NCBI RefSeq assembly: GCF_038397775.1
Contig: NZ_CP151650.1
Span: 4,960,001-5,024,000, forward strand
From: Pseudomonas sp. RC10
GTDB lineage: Bacteria; Pseudomonadota; Gammaproteobacteria; Pseudomonadales; Pseudomonadaceae
DNA length: 64,000 nucleotides
Direction of reading: 5' to 3'
Positions 18,952 through 26,668 of the stretch are shown piece after piece. Made by a program: the position numbers and the translations under genes. Each line of letters starts with the position of its first letter. Position 1 is the stretch's first letter. Below the pieces are notes generated by a model, which ran no database searches, had not been told where the DNA came from, and worked only from the letters and a program-made list of their open reading frames with translations.

Positions 18952-18970
18952 CGGCAATCTACCACCACCC
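18952..18970 (-). repeat. 19-bp direct repeat, copy 2 (probable extended -10 promoter element)
   Basis: An exact copy of 17727-17745, lying 20 bp upstream of the TPR-like gene start. Together the two copies flank the HEPN/TPR pair. Confidence 0.75.
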
Positions 18971-18989
18971 AGCATCCTAACGAAGCGCC

Positions 18990-19352
18990 TCAGAAGCCTA
19001 TCATCGTCTTGGCAACTGCCGCTGCAGCGGCCTTGATAGTGCTGAACGATAGTTCCAGCCCCTTTTCCTGAACCATGCCGACGGTCTTGTTCCACAGCGT
19101 TTTCGAACGTATCTGATCAAGGAACTCATGCCCTTCCCAAGTCAGTTCGTACGCAAAACAGGCTCGGGGGTCACTCTGGTAGGTGAAACATGTTGCTTCC
19201 AGAAGTCCCGCCTCTTTCAGCAAATGGATGTGATAGGAGACCAGTGCTGGATCGTGGCCGGGAATGTCCTCTCCCGACACCTGCTGGTCGTGGCCCTGAA
19301 TATCTTCGACGGCGATCAGAATCTTCCTGACCAACTCCCAGTCACGTTTCAT
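18990..19352 (-). CDS. DUF2513 family protein
   Basis: The 120-residue protein starts MKRDWELVRKILIAVED and has YHIHLLKEAGLLEA and ELTWEGHEFLDQIRSKTLWNK, the winged-helix-like core of DUF2513. Family members occur widely in phages and mobile elements; function unknown, possibly DNA binding. It is part of the cargo island between the tape-measure and chaperone genes, with a probable terminator upstream at 19376-19401. Confidence 0.8.
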   Translation of the reverse strand: MKRDWELVRKILIAVEDIQGHDQQVSGEDIPGHDPALVSYHIHLLKEAGLLEATCFTYQSDPRACFAYELTWEGHEFLDQIRSKTLWNKTVGMVQEKGLELSFSTIKAAAAAVAKTMIGF

Positions 19353-19375
19353 AAGACCTCTCGTGATCTAAAAAG

Positions 19376-19401
19376 CAAAAACCCCACCGAAGCAGGGTTT
19401 A
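19376..19401 (-). terminator. Probable terminator after the Gly/Ala-rich gene
   Basis: The hairpin AAACCC-TGCTTCGGTG-GGGTTT is followed by T residues on the minus strand. It lies between the genes starting at 19877 and 19352. Confidence 0.6.
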
Positions 19402-19436
19402 CGCTGGGAAATTCTCGATTGATTTGATTCGAGGTA

Positions 19437-19877
19437 TCAAGCCGATGGCTTAGCAGCAAGCGCAGCGGCGCCCCCTGCCAATCCCCCGGTCGCCGCGCCC
19501 GCGCTCGCAACCACCATAGTCCCTGCGGCCATTCCACCACCTCCTGCAGTGAGGGCTCCGCCCCCTAGGGCGGCTAGAGATGCGTTCGTCGCCGCAGCCC
19601 CAGACAGCGTTACTATCGGCGTTCCGGTGCTTGCGGCCCCGAGCAAACCAGCGCCTCCCATAGTGGTAGCGATGGCAGGTGCAAAAGCGAACGCTGCGCC
19701 TCCGGTAACCACAGCAGCGACAGCAACCGAGGCAACTGGATTTTCTTTCACAGTATCTTCAACTGCTTGGGCGGCATCTCCGACATGCTTGACCACGGTA
19801 TCTCCGGCAGATGTAAATGCGCGAAACCCTGAGTCTATCCCCCGACCGATTGAATCAAAGACATCCCAGAAGCTCAT
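19437..19877 (-). CDS. Gly/Ala-rich hydrophobic protein (cargo gene)
   Basis: With the start at 19877 (MSFWDVFDSIGRGIDSG) it has 146 residues: an amphipathic N-terminal half (FRAFTSAGDTVVKHVGDAAQ) and then long Gly/Ala/Val hydrophobic runs (VAVAAVVTGGAAFAFAPAIA, GGGALTAGGGGMAAGTMVVA). This composition resembles membrane-inserting peptides such as glycine-rich bacteriocins or holin-like proteins, but I recognise no family. The ribosome-binding site is weak, and a TTG start 22 codons upstream is possible. It sits in the cargo island. Confidence 0.5.
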   Translation of the reverse strand: MSFWDVFDSIGRGIDSGFRAFTSAGDTVVKHVGDAAQAVEDTVKENPVASVAVAAVVTGGAAFAFAPAIATTMGGAGLLGAASTGTPIVTLSGAAATNASLAALGGGALTAGGGGMAAGTMVVASAGAATGGLAGGAAALAAKPSA

Positions 19878-20078
19878 GATTTTGCCCCAAAGCGAAACGC
19901 CACTATTCGGCCAGATCATATCGACCGGATCCAATTCCGCCAAGCTGTGCGCCCATACAGCCTGTGAAAAAGCTCAGTGGCGGTCAAAGCGGCGGCCGTA
20001 GTAGCGTTCTGACTCCAACAACTGGCCCCGCCCAGTGACTGAGACCCATGGACGGGGCGCTATGAAAATGGAGTTCAC

Positions 20079-20312
20079 ATGTCAGAAAATTTTACCGCTG
20101 AAGAGCTGCTACTTGCTGAGCGCATCCTGTCGCGTACAGAGGCTTTGAGCAATCCAAAAGATGAGCAAAGACGCCTGGGGCTTCGTCATGATGAATCCAA
20201 CGATGCTCTTCTCAAATGGCAAATAGAGAACAGTTACTACAACTGCCTGGACCGAACCATTTCTCAGCTTAAAGATGTGGCCAGGGCCGTGAGAGCCAAA
20301 TCAGGAGAGTGA
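20079..20312 (+). CDS. Small helical hypothetical protein
   Basis: The 77-residue charged, helical protein (MSENFTAEELLLAERILSRT) is encoded on the strand opposite to the surrounding tail genes. The ATG at 20079 is preceded by GGAG. It converges with and overlaps by 12 bp the small gene at 20301-20486. No family recognised. The opposite orientation suggests expression independent of the late operon. Confidence 0.55.
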   Translation: MSENFTAEELLLAERILSRTEALSNPKDEQRRLGLRHDESNDALLKWQIENSYYNCLDRTISQLKDVARAVRAKSGE

Positions 20313-20486
20313 CCACCGCTGCTTCCAGGCTTCCGTCATGTCCATAAAGCATGGCGGCAGGCCTTTCTCATCCCACTTTTTGAAAATAGCTGCGGTTGTC
20401 CTCGTTTCCTCGGCGATCTCCTTCAATGACTCCGCAATTGACGCAAGGCTTTTAGCTACATGAGCCTGGTAGTCTTTCTCGTTCAT
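20301..20486 (-). CDS. Small hypothetical protein coupled to the tail chaperone
   Basis: The 61-residue protein (MNEKDYQAHVAKSLASIAESLKEIAEE) is mostly coiled coil in its first half. Its ATG overlaps the stop of the frameshifted chaperone product (ATGA at 20483-20486), so it is translated only after ribosomes complete the frameshift extension. In most siphophages the next gene would be the tape measure, so this may be the last gene of the original tail-chaperone unit. Confidence 0.65.
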   Translation of the reverse strand: MNEKDYQAHVAKSLASIAESLKEIAEETRTTAAIFKKWDEKGLPPCFMDMTEAWKQRWSLS

Positions 20487-20809
20487 ACCGAATCCTCTGC
20501 ATGTTCAGACATCACAATCTCATCCAACGCAAACATCACCTCGTCCACCTCATGCCTGGGCATCGGCGACGGGTGCGCTTCCAGCCAGTCGCTGATCTCC
20601 CGCGCGGAGAGGCGCAGCGGCTGTGCACCGGTAAGTGAGACCAGGATGCGACGGCCACGGCACACGTTGCGAAAGGTATTCAGCAGGTATGCCGTGATCG
20701 GATCGCGCTCGGGCTCTTCTGGAACCCGGATGTTCAGGCGGTCATAGATGAGCCGTCGTTTTTCGGTTTGGCCCGCCCATTCCTTTTCCCAGTGGTATCG
20801 GTCGATGAC
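20483..20809 (-). CDS. Tail assembly chaperone, T extension expressed by -1 frameshift
   Basis: This frame has no convincing start of its own. It is open from just before the slippery site and encodes 108 residues beginning VIDRYHWEKEWAG and containing RVPEEPERDPITAYLLNTF and LRLSAREISDWLEAHP. It lies in the -1 frame relative to the G-type gene. A slip at 20809-20815 joins residues 1-137 of G to this extension, giving a GT product of about 245 residues, as in lambda gpGT. Confidence 0.85.
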   Translation of the reverse strand, partial: VIDRYHWEKEWAGQTEKRRLIYDRLNIRVPEEPERDPITAYLLNTFRNVCRGRRILVSLTGAQPLRLSAREISDWLEAHPSPMPRHEVDEVMFALDEIVMSEHAEDSV

Positions 20810-21219
20810 TTTCCCACCGTCTCTTCGAGGTCTTCCTTACTTTCAGCAGTGAATTCGGCAGCCGATCGCAAAGTGAAAATGAAGAAATCAACATCACCTT
20901 CCAGCATCTGAGCGCCGATGGTTGGGGTGTACTTGATTGGGTTGCCGGACTCGTCTTGCGCGCCTTCCCAGCCTTTGACGATGAAGTGCGCCAGCAGCAG
21001 ACAGTGGTTCTGGTGCTCGGTTTTCTCACCATCGACCACACCGACTGTGCCTTCATTGAATCGCTCGTCGTTCTTCCGCAAGCGCCGACGCATGCGTTCC
21101 AGTCCGATCTGGTAATCCGGGTTATCGATGCCCGCTACTTCGACTTTCGTGTCTTCGTCGTAGTCGAACCACTTGGTGGTGCCTACAGGCGCTGATTGCT
21201 TTTTCAGTTGCAGAGCCAT
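20734..21219 (-). CDS. Tail assembly chaperone, G-type
   Basis: The 161-residue protein starts MALQLKKQSAPVGTTKWFDYD. Like lambda gpG it is needed with its frameshifted longer form to coat the tape measure during tail assembly. The start at 21219 has normal family length; the longer frame to 21270 crosses a terminator. About 24 codons before the stop the 0-frame reads GTG GGA AAG, giving the slippery heptamer GGGAAAG. It follows the tail tube gene. Confidence 0.88.
   Translation of the reverse strand: MALQLKKQSAPVGTTKWFDYDEDTKVEVAGIDNPDYQIGLERMRRRLRKNDERFNEGTVGVVDGEKTEHQNHCLLLAHFIVKGWEGAQDESGNPIKYTPTIGAQMLEGDVDFFIFTLRSAAEFTAESKEDLEETVGKSSTDTTGKRNGRAKPKNDGSSMTA
20809..20815 (-). promoter_or_regulatory. 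Slippery heptamer GGGAAAG for -1 ribosomal frameshifting
   Basis: On the minus strand the heptamer G GGA AAG is correctly phased with the G frame (codons GGA, AAG) and is the same heptamer as in lambda gpG/gpGT. The -1 frame is open from shortly upstream of it to the stop at 20483. Confidence 0.85.
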
Positions 21220-21242
21220 TTGTAAAACCTCGACGCCACGCC

Positions 21243-21285
21243 AAAAAAAGACCGCCCCGGCCGGCGTCATGTGCCGGGGCAGTCA
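21243..21285 (-). terminator. Hairpin terminator between tail tube and chaperone genes
   Basis: A long stem (GCCCCGGC pairing with GCCGGGGC, extended by GAC/GTC) is followed by a run of seven T on the minus strand. It probably lowers chaperone expression relative to the tail tube. Confidence 0.75.
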
Positions 21286-21298
21286 AAAGGAAGAGCGA

Positions 21299-22459
21299 TT
21301 ACGAAACGGTGATGGTCGACGAACTGGATTTGCTGCCGTCTGAAGTGCTGGTAGCGGTAATTACCGCCGTGCCAGCCGATACCCCTGTCACCACTCCGGT
21401 GCTACTGACCGTGGCAACACTCGGCGTAGCACTGCTCCACGTGACGCCTTGCGGCGAGCCGGAAGGCAGTACGGTTGGAGTCAGTTGTCGGGTAGCGCCC
21501 ACGGCGACATTCGCAGTCGTAGGAGCCACAGCCACACTGCTCACAGACGGAGCAGGCAGGCGCGTAATGGTCGGAGCGACCTTCGATACGGTGTAGTTGA
21601 GCGTTACCTCGATCAGTTCGCGCTTACCGCCGTTCGGGAGGTCACCGTCGATCTCAAGCGCCGGGAATTTGAGCGTGTACTTGTTTCCGAGGCTGTCAGT
21701 GATCGGGAACTCGACCGAGATCGGCGCGCGCGTGAACTGATTTTTCCAAAGCTGCCAAGCGCTTTTCGACCACGCCATGGTGATATTGCCGTTGATGACT
21801 GCCTCTGTAGCGATGTGAGCGCCGGGCCCAAGCCTGTCCGCGCCCAAGCAACGTTGGGTTTGCAAGCTGTTGTCCAGACTGAGAGTCAGCGCCGAGACGC
21901 AGGCCGAGCCTTCCAGTGACACCCCATTCACCAGGATGGTGCCCAGGTTGATGTTCGACATAAACGGCGTGGACGTCGGTGCGAGGATGTTCGAAACCGA
22001 GCTGGTTTCGCCATCGGCGTAGTCCAGCCCCATGAGGCTGAAGGTTGCCGTGATCTTGCCGTCAGACGGGATGTTCAGCGCGAACTTCGAGACATGCATC
22101 CCTTTGAACAGGGCGTACACGCTGACGTCGTTGTAGTTCTTCGCAACGGTGAATGTGTGACGGGTATCGCCAACCGTAAGCACGTCACCTGTCCAGGTGC
22201 CGTAGAACGCCGCTTCGATCAGTTCATCAAACGATCCGTACGACAGCTCGGCTGCCAGATCCCCTTGGATATCGACACTGGTGGCCACCGACCCCTGGCT
22301 TACGCGGGAATCGGTGATTTCGTCACTCGCCTGGGTATTCACTTTCGGCGACAGCGTGTTGCCAGTGAGGCGCAACGTCTTCCAGTTGCCAGTGGTTGGT
22401 GTCACGCCTGGCGTGACCTCAGAAATCAAATAACTCGTAGCTTTTGCGCCAGACGACAT
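21299..22459 (-). CDS. Major tail tube protein with C-terminal Ig-like (Big2) domain
   Basis: The 386-residue protein polymerises to form the tail tube. Residues 1 to about 300 have the tail-tube fold signature (SSGAKATSYLISEVTPGVTP, ASDEITDSRVSQGSVATSVD, FDELIEAAFYGTW). About residues 305-386 form a bacterial Ig-like group 2 domain (VAPTTANVAVGATRQLTPTV, TPSVATVSSTGVVTGVSAGT), as in lambda gpV, where the Ig domain decorates the tail surface. The start at 22459 follows a terminator hairpin and gives MSSGAKAT. Confidence 0.92.
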   Translation of the reverse strand: MSSGAKATSYLISEVTPGVTPTTGNWKTLRLTGNTLSPKVNTQASDEITDSRVSQGSVATSVDIQGDLAAELSYGSFDELIEAAFYGTWTGDVLTVGDTRHTFTVAKNYNDVSVYALFKGMHVSKFALNIPSDGKITATFSLMGLDYADGETSSVSNILAPTSTPFMSNINLGTILVNGVSLEGSACVSALTLSLDNSLQTQRCLGADRLGPGAHIATEAVINGNITMAWSKSAWQLWKNQFTRAPISVEFPITDSLGNKYTLKFPALEIDGDLPNGGKRELIEVTLNYTVSKVAPTITRLPAPSVSSVAVAPTTANVAVGATRQLTPTVLPSGSPQGVTWSSATPSVATVSSTGVVTGVSAGTAVITATSTSDGSKSSSSTITVS

Positions 22460-22484
22460 GGGTATGTCTCCTTTCTGCGGGCAT

Positions 22485-22507
22485 AAAAAAACCCGCACAT
22501 GGCGGGT
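22485..22507 (-). terminator. Terminator upstream of the tail tube gene
   Basis: The stem ACCCGC/GCGGGT with a seven-T tract on the minus strand lies between the tail terminator and tail tube genes. The tube gene therefore probably has its own strong promoter or relies on antitermination. Confidence 0.75.
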
Positions 22508-22526
22508 GGGTTCGGGTGGTGCAGGT

Positions 22527-22946
22527 TCAGCCGGCGCGGAACCGGACGTTCACGTTGATTTGGTAGAACGACTCGTAATCGCCCACCACGACCTGACTGG
22601 CTTCCATGCATTCGATTTCGCCAGACTGCCACGCTTGGAAATGGTCAGAGAGCGCATCAGCCAGCTTATTGATAGCGGACAGCCCTTCCCTTTTCAGGCA
22701 GAAGCACTGGATAACGATCTGACCAGGTCGTCGATACTGCGGTTTGTCAGCCATGCCAGCGAGGAACGCAGTGGCGTACAGGATCTCGAACGCACACCAG
22801 AGGCCCGTGGTGGGCCGAACGAACAGCCCCGTAGGCGAGCTTGGGACTTTGGCATTGGCGTACTCGACCCGAGACTGCTCAATGCCCGTGAACGCTGCCA
22901 TTCGGCCTGTCAGGGTGAGGCGGACTGTTTCGAAGGCCACCGTCAT
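22527..22946 (-). CDS. Tail terminator protein
   Basis: The 139-residue protein (SRVEYANAKVPSSPTGLFVRPTTGLW, FCLKREGLSAINKLADALSDHF, FYQINVNVRFRAG) has the length and position of lambda U-type tail terminators that cap the tube and join the head. It overlaps the upstream gene by 4 bp. Assignment is from position and fold-like pattern. Confidence 0.78.
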   Translation of the reverse strand: MTVAFETVRLTLTGRMAAFTGIEQSRVEYANAKVPSSPTGLFVRPTTGLWCAFEILYATAFLAGMADKPQYRRPGQIVIQCFCLKREGLSAINKLADALSDHFQAWQSGEIECMEASQVVVGDYESFYQINVNVRFRAG

Positions 22947-23356
22947 TTGTTCGCCTCCGCGACTGCGATGAACGAAAGCCCGTAAACACCCTTGGGTGCC
23001 ATCCGGCTGTAGCCAGCGTCCGTGACCTTCAAGGACGGCCCGTTGTAGCCGCCGAACTCGATGATCTCGCCGTAAGGCACGTTGTTCTGAACGAACACCC
23101 GGGCGAACGGCTTCAGATCGAACAGTGCGGCAGCGGCGGCTCCACGGGTGGCAGTCCCGAGGATGTCGTGGTTGGAGCTGATCGAGTAGTTCGGCGAGCC
23201 AACAGACACGATGTTGTTGGCCATGTACTGCCCGCTGTCGATCGGAGCATGTGACGTGATCTCGTCGACCAGGTCCACGACGATCTGCTTTTGCTTCGTT
23301 ACCAGACCATTTTCAACTTGGTCGGCGAACAACGTGGGGGATATCGACCAGCCCAT
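22943..23356 (-). CDS. HK97 gp10 / lambda Z-like tail completion protein
   Basis: The 137-residue protein has the DEITSHAPIDSGQYMANNIVS and NNVPYGEIIEFGGYNG segments typical of minor tail proteins of the HK97-gp10 type. The start ATG at 23356 overlaps the previous stop (TGATG). It belongs to the neck gene set between head and tail tube. Confidence 0.78.
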   Translation of the reverse strand: MGWSISPTLFADQVENGLVTKQKQIVVDLVDEITSHAPIDSGQYMANNIVSVGSPNYSISSNHDILGTATRGAAAAALFDLKPFARVFVQNNVPYGEIIEFGGYNGPSLKVTDAGYSRMAPKGVYGLSFIAVAEANK

Positions 23357-23709
23357 CACACAGCCCTCAGTTGAATCTCGTAATGCACACCGGCCGGGTC
23401 TGGTCGGACGTTTTTGACCGAGAATCCGTTGATGGTGTGCCCAGCCGCCGGCATTTCCTCGATCTCGTCGGCCAGCACGATGAGTTTCGTGTCAGTCGCC
23501 TGGATGTTCAGGCCATCGATTCTACTGGTCTCGAACTGCGTCATCACGCCACGACCGCTGTATGTCACCACCTCGACGGCGCCGGCTTCCGTGACAGGGT
23601 CCCAAGCGGTCGCCTTTTCGTACGTGCAGACGAGCTGGGTCACCGCCTCGGCGAATGCTCCATCGAGAGCGGCGCCAAACGCAGGCCACATTGTGGATTT
23701 GAAAGTCAT
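23356..23709 (-). CDS. Head-tail connector / head closure protein (putative)
   Basis: The 117-residue beta-rich protein (VVTYSGRGVMTQFETSRIDG, TDTKLIVLADEIEEMPAAGH, VRPDPAGVHYEIQLRAV) resembles small head-closure proteins related to lambda FII. It overlaps both neighbours by a few bases. Assignment is by size, pattern and position. Confidence 0.68.
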   Translation of the reverse strand: MTFKSTMWPAFGAALDGAFAEAVTQLVCTYEKATAWDPVTEAGAVEVVTYSGRGVMTQFETSRIDGLNIQATDTKLIVLADEIEEMPAAGHTINGFSVKNVRPDPAGVHYEIQLRAV

Positions 23710-24707
23710 CGGTCAATCCTCGTCGCGCTGTATTCCGCGGCGCATCGGCAATTCACAATTTCGTCCCGGGGCGCGCCGAGCGAGGTGTCGCCCGGGTACA
23801 TCAGCCGTGCACCGCTGGGTGACACGAAAGGCTGATCCTGCTGGACCTTTTGTTTGTTCAGCGCGACGTGCGTGCTGCGCACATGGGCATCACCCTTCGA
23901 ATTCCACGTCTTCGTAACCAGGAGCCGATTGTCTGCGCGGTCATTGGCCTGACGCCAGGCCTGATCGCGCCCTTCTGCGATCGACTGAGCCAAAAAGGTC
24001 GTCGCGGCGTTCAGTGCCTGAGTGTCCAGCAGCCGTTCGCTATAGCGATCAACAATCGTGTTGATCGAGTCGGCTGTGAGCCTCTTCCCGAATTCAAGCG
24101 CGGTCCGCACGGCCTTGTCGAAGATCGGGTCGCGACGTCCGCGCTTCAGGTATTTCCTGAGCTGCGCCGGATCATTGCTGCTCAGCTCGGCACGGGCGGC
24201 AATGACCGCCTGTGTGAAAGGGGCACTTAGGCCCAGCACTCCACCAGAACGGCGCCCAGTTTGCTTGTTGACACGGCCGATCAGGTCCATCGCAGTCGTG
24301 CTCGCCGACTGCCCTCGCGTGCGTCCAGCCTCAAGAATGGCTCTGATCGCGCTGGCACGGTCGGCAGCGGCCGTGGCCAGGAATCCGGTACGCTGATCTC
24401 GCAGGAAATTCGCGGCATCAGTGTCATAAGCGTCGAACTCACGCCCGATGAGCAGCCCGACAACACGAACGTCGCGCAGCTCGGTGGAGCCGCCTCTGAC
24501 GAACGCGGATCGAAGCAACTCAACAAACCCGGCAAATAAACCCACCGGCAGCAGTGCCATGACCTTGTTGTCGTCGTGCTGCTCAATGGCCCGCTGCACC
24601 TCCGCCAGCGTAGCGGCACTGATGCTGTCCGATATCTGCGACAGATAGGCCTGCTGTGCGGCTGGCGTCATGCCGTCGATTGCCTGGATGACCTCCGTGG
24701 CGTTCAT
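23706..24707 (-). CDS. Minor head protein, Mu F / SPP1 gp7-like head morphogenesis
   Basis: The 333-residue protein is helical (a portal-associated head protein). It ends in the conserved block of this family: TKTWNSKGDAHVRSTHVALNKQK, QPFVSPSGARLMYPGDTS, DEIVNCRCAAEYS. A few copies normally sit in the capsid near the portal. Here the gene lies in the neck cluster after the capsid gene rather than next to the portal, a displaced order. It overlaps the upstream gene by 4 bp. Confidence 0.88.
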   Translation of the reverse strand: MNATEVIQAIDGMTPAAQQAYLSQISDSISAATLAEVQRAIEQHDDNKVMALLPVGLFAGFVELLRSAFVRGGSTELRDVRVVGLLIGREFDAYDTDAANFLRDQRTGFLATAAADRASAIRAILEAGRTRGQSASTTAMDLIGRVNKQTGRRSGGVLGLSAPFTQAVIAARAELSSNDPAQLRKYLKRGRRDPIFDKAVRTALEFGKRLTADSINTIVDRYSERLLDTQALNAATTFLAQSIAEGRDQAWRQANDRADNRLLVTKTWNSKGDAHVRSTHVALNKQKVQQDQPFVSPSGARLMYPGDTSLGAPRDEIVNCRCAAEYSATRIDR

Positions 24708-25228
24708 ACAACGAACACCGCGATACCGCAGTACCGCTTACTGCCCAGCAACGGGGCGACGAGCTCATCCACTACGGTGATGACCGGGCGGGTAGGCACA
24801 ATACCGGGGGCAGCTGCGGGCGCCTGATACTCGATTTCCAGAACGTCCAGCTTCTGCCGCTTGATCGCGGTTGTGGCCACGTAATCGGGACTCAGGCTTC
24901 CCGGCGTGACGATTTCGCGCAAAGCAGCCTCATAGGTGGCCTGCTCAATCTCGATTGGCACCTCGTCGGACGGAATCGAATGCCCTTCGTTGTCCGTGGC
25001 GTCGTTGCGTGGCCATTGCAGCGACTGAGAGCGGCCACCGGCTTTCGTGCCGGAAAAAAGCGACTCCCACCGCCCGTTGCTATTTTGCGCCTGGTATTTC
25101 CCGTCAATGTAAGCCGACGCCCGAATCAGGGCTGCCTGCTTCGCGGCCGGTTCACCAGCCCACGCAGCGTTCGCGCGCGCAGAGTGATAGGCGTCAGCGG
25201 CATCGACTGAACCGTAAAAATCGGGCAT
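24704..25228 (-). CDS. Neck protein / head-tail adaptor (DnaT-like fold family)
   Basis: The 174-residue protein begins MPDFYGSVDAADAYHSARANAAW and contains AALIRASAYIDGKYQ and SDEVPIEIEQATYEAALREIV, the helical pattern of phage head-tail adaptors that databases often call DnaT-like. It sits between capsid and neck genes, which fits an adaptor ring under the portal. Confidence 0.78.
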   Translation of the reverse strand: MPDFYGSVDAADAYHSARANAAWAGEPAAKQAALIRASAYIDGKYQAQNSNGRWESLFSGTKAGGRSQSLQWPRNDATDNEGHSIPSDEVPIEIEQATYEAALREIVTPGSLSPDYVATTAIKRQKLDVLEIEYQAPAAAPGIVPTRPVITVVDELVAPLLGSKRYCGIAVFVV

Positions 25229-25282
25229 CGGGATATCTCGAATAGGTGGAGCGGCGAACGCTCCGGGTGTTGCGAGGGGTTG

Positions 25283-25696
25283 TTACGCTTTTGCAGCAGC
25301 CAACTTGGCTTGCAGGTCCGCGACCGGCGCGGATTCGTCGAACTCGACGTTCAGGCCTTTCAGCTCAGCGACAACAGCGCTTTTCTGCTCGGCTTCGGTA
25401 TCAGCAGCAGCTTTCGCCGCCAACGCTTCATCCAATTTTTTCTGAAGAGTATCGACACGGCTGTTGGCACCCGCATCAATGCCCAGCGCCTTGAGCTTGG
25501 TGAGCAGATCCTGCTTTTCATCGGTCGGGGCCGATGCCAGTTCGTCAATCTGCAACGCCTCGATCGAGCGGTTGTGCTCTAGCTCAACATCACTCATTGG
25601 CACTTCGCGAAAAGCACCGACCGCAACCAGTTTGATCGTCCCCATGGACCATACGCCGCGTGGGCACTGGCCATTGTTCGTCACTTTCACTTTCAT
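25283..25696 (-). CDS. Small head-region protein with two HeH/SAP-like repeats
   Basis: The 137-residue protein starts MKVKVTNNGQCPRGVW, a beta-rich head, and ends with two related helical units (LLTKLKALGIDAGANSRVDTLQ, then AELKGLNVEFDESAPVADLQ) that resemble HeH/LEM-type minidomains. Such proteins follow the capsid gene in several phages. The function is unknown; a capsid accessory role is inferred. Confidence 0.65.
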   Translation of the reverse strand: MKVKVTNNGQCPRGVWSMGTIKLVAVGAFREVPMSDVELEHNRSIEALQIDELASAPTDEKQDLLTKLKALGIDAGANSRVDTLQKKLDEALAAKAAADTEAEQKSAVVAELKGLNVEFDESAPVADLQAKLAAAKA

Positions 25697-25707
25697 GGCT
25701 TTCCCCT

Positions 25708-26667
25708 TTATGCAGGCTCGGACACACCGTCCATGTAGGCCATCGCACCTGGCAGGCGTACTTCGACGCCACCGGTGCGCGCGATGATGCCGGTCTCGAA
25801 GCCCATGATGCTCTTCTGATGAACCGGCAACACCAGACGCGGCATTGGCAGATGGAAGCGGATCACGTCCACAGCCTTGCGGTACGCAGTGATACGCCCG
25901 CCGCCGTCAGCGCCTGCTTCCGACGACGCGGCGGCAGTCAGGATGGTCAGCGGCCGACCTGTGCGTGCTGTGTACACGTTGGAGCTGATGAAGCGCTCCA
26001 AAATGGTCGGGCTGTTCGCTTCGGTGCCGACGAACACTGTCGAGATGTAGTCCATGACTTCCAGCGGCAGCGCGATGGTGTCGGCCAGCTCGACGTTGTT
26101 GGAAGCCTGGGGAACCAGCTTCAACAGGTTGTTCAGGTCCGCGAGGATCTGTAGCGGGGTCTTGTTGACAAACAGCGTCGAGTTTCCAGTGCCGACAGGT
26201 GCGGCAGTGATGGTTTGCACGTTGCTTTGGTTGACGAACCCGCGCCAGCCCTTTTCTGTGCTGCCAGTGACGGCGATGTCGTACAGCAGGCGCTCTGTGG
26301 AGCGGCTGGCAGACAGTGCTTTCAGGTCGTTGAGGTTGCGACCGTACAGAGCGGCCTGATTGACCTCTTCCAGATCCCATTCCCAGCCCGATCCGATCAT
26401 GGCGTAGTCGTGCGAGCCGTCACCGAAGCTCACTTGGTTGTACGGCATGTCGTTGGCGGCGCCAGAAATGAACTTCGCCTCGCCCGCCAGTTGTTGGCTG
26501 TAGAACTGCGTACCAATTGCCCACTGGTTGCCTTCGGTAACGACGGGCATCAGATCGCGATAGCTGTACTCAGGGTAGCGAGCTTCATAAATTGCTGTTT
26601 CGATGTTGCGACCTTGGGCCACAACGAAAGGCAACGCCGCTTGAGCGTCTTCAAAAGCTTGTCGCAT
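25708..26667 (-). CDS. Major capsid protein (DUF2184 family)
   Basis: The 319-residue protein builds the head shell. It starts MRQAFEDAQAALPFVVAQGRNIETAIYE and contains YSYRDLMPVVTEGNQWAIGTQFYS and HQKSIMGFETGIIARTGGVEVR, matching the DUF2184 major-capsid family. The start at 26667 excludes the 51 extra codons of the longer frame, which overlap the cement gene and are low-complexity. Its position after the cement gene is as expected. Confidence 0.88.
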   Translation of the reverse strand: MRQAFEDAQAALPFVVAQGRNIETAIYEARYPEYSYRDLMPVVTEGNQWAIGTQFYSQQLAGEAKFISGAANDMPYNQVSFGDGSHDYAMIGSGWEWDLEEVNQAALYGRNLNDLKALSASRSTERLLYDIAVTGSTEKGWRGFVNQSNVQTITAAPVGTGNSTLFVNKTPLQILADLNNLLKLVPQASNNVELADTIALPLEVMDYISTVFVGTEANSPTILERFISSNVYTARTGRPLTILTAAASSEAGADGGGRITAYRKAVDVIRFHLPMPRLVLPVHQKSIMGFETGIIARTGGVEVRLPGAMAYMDGVSEPA

Positions 26668-26668
26668 G

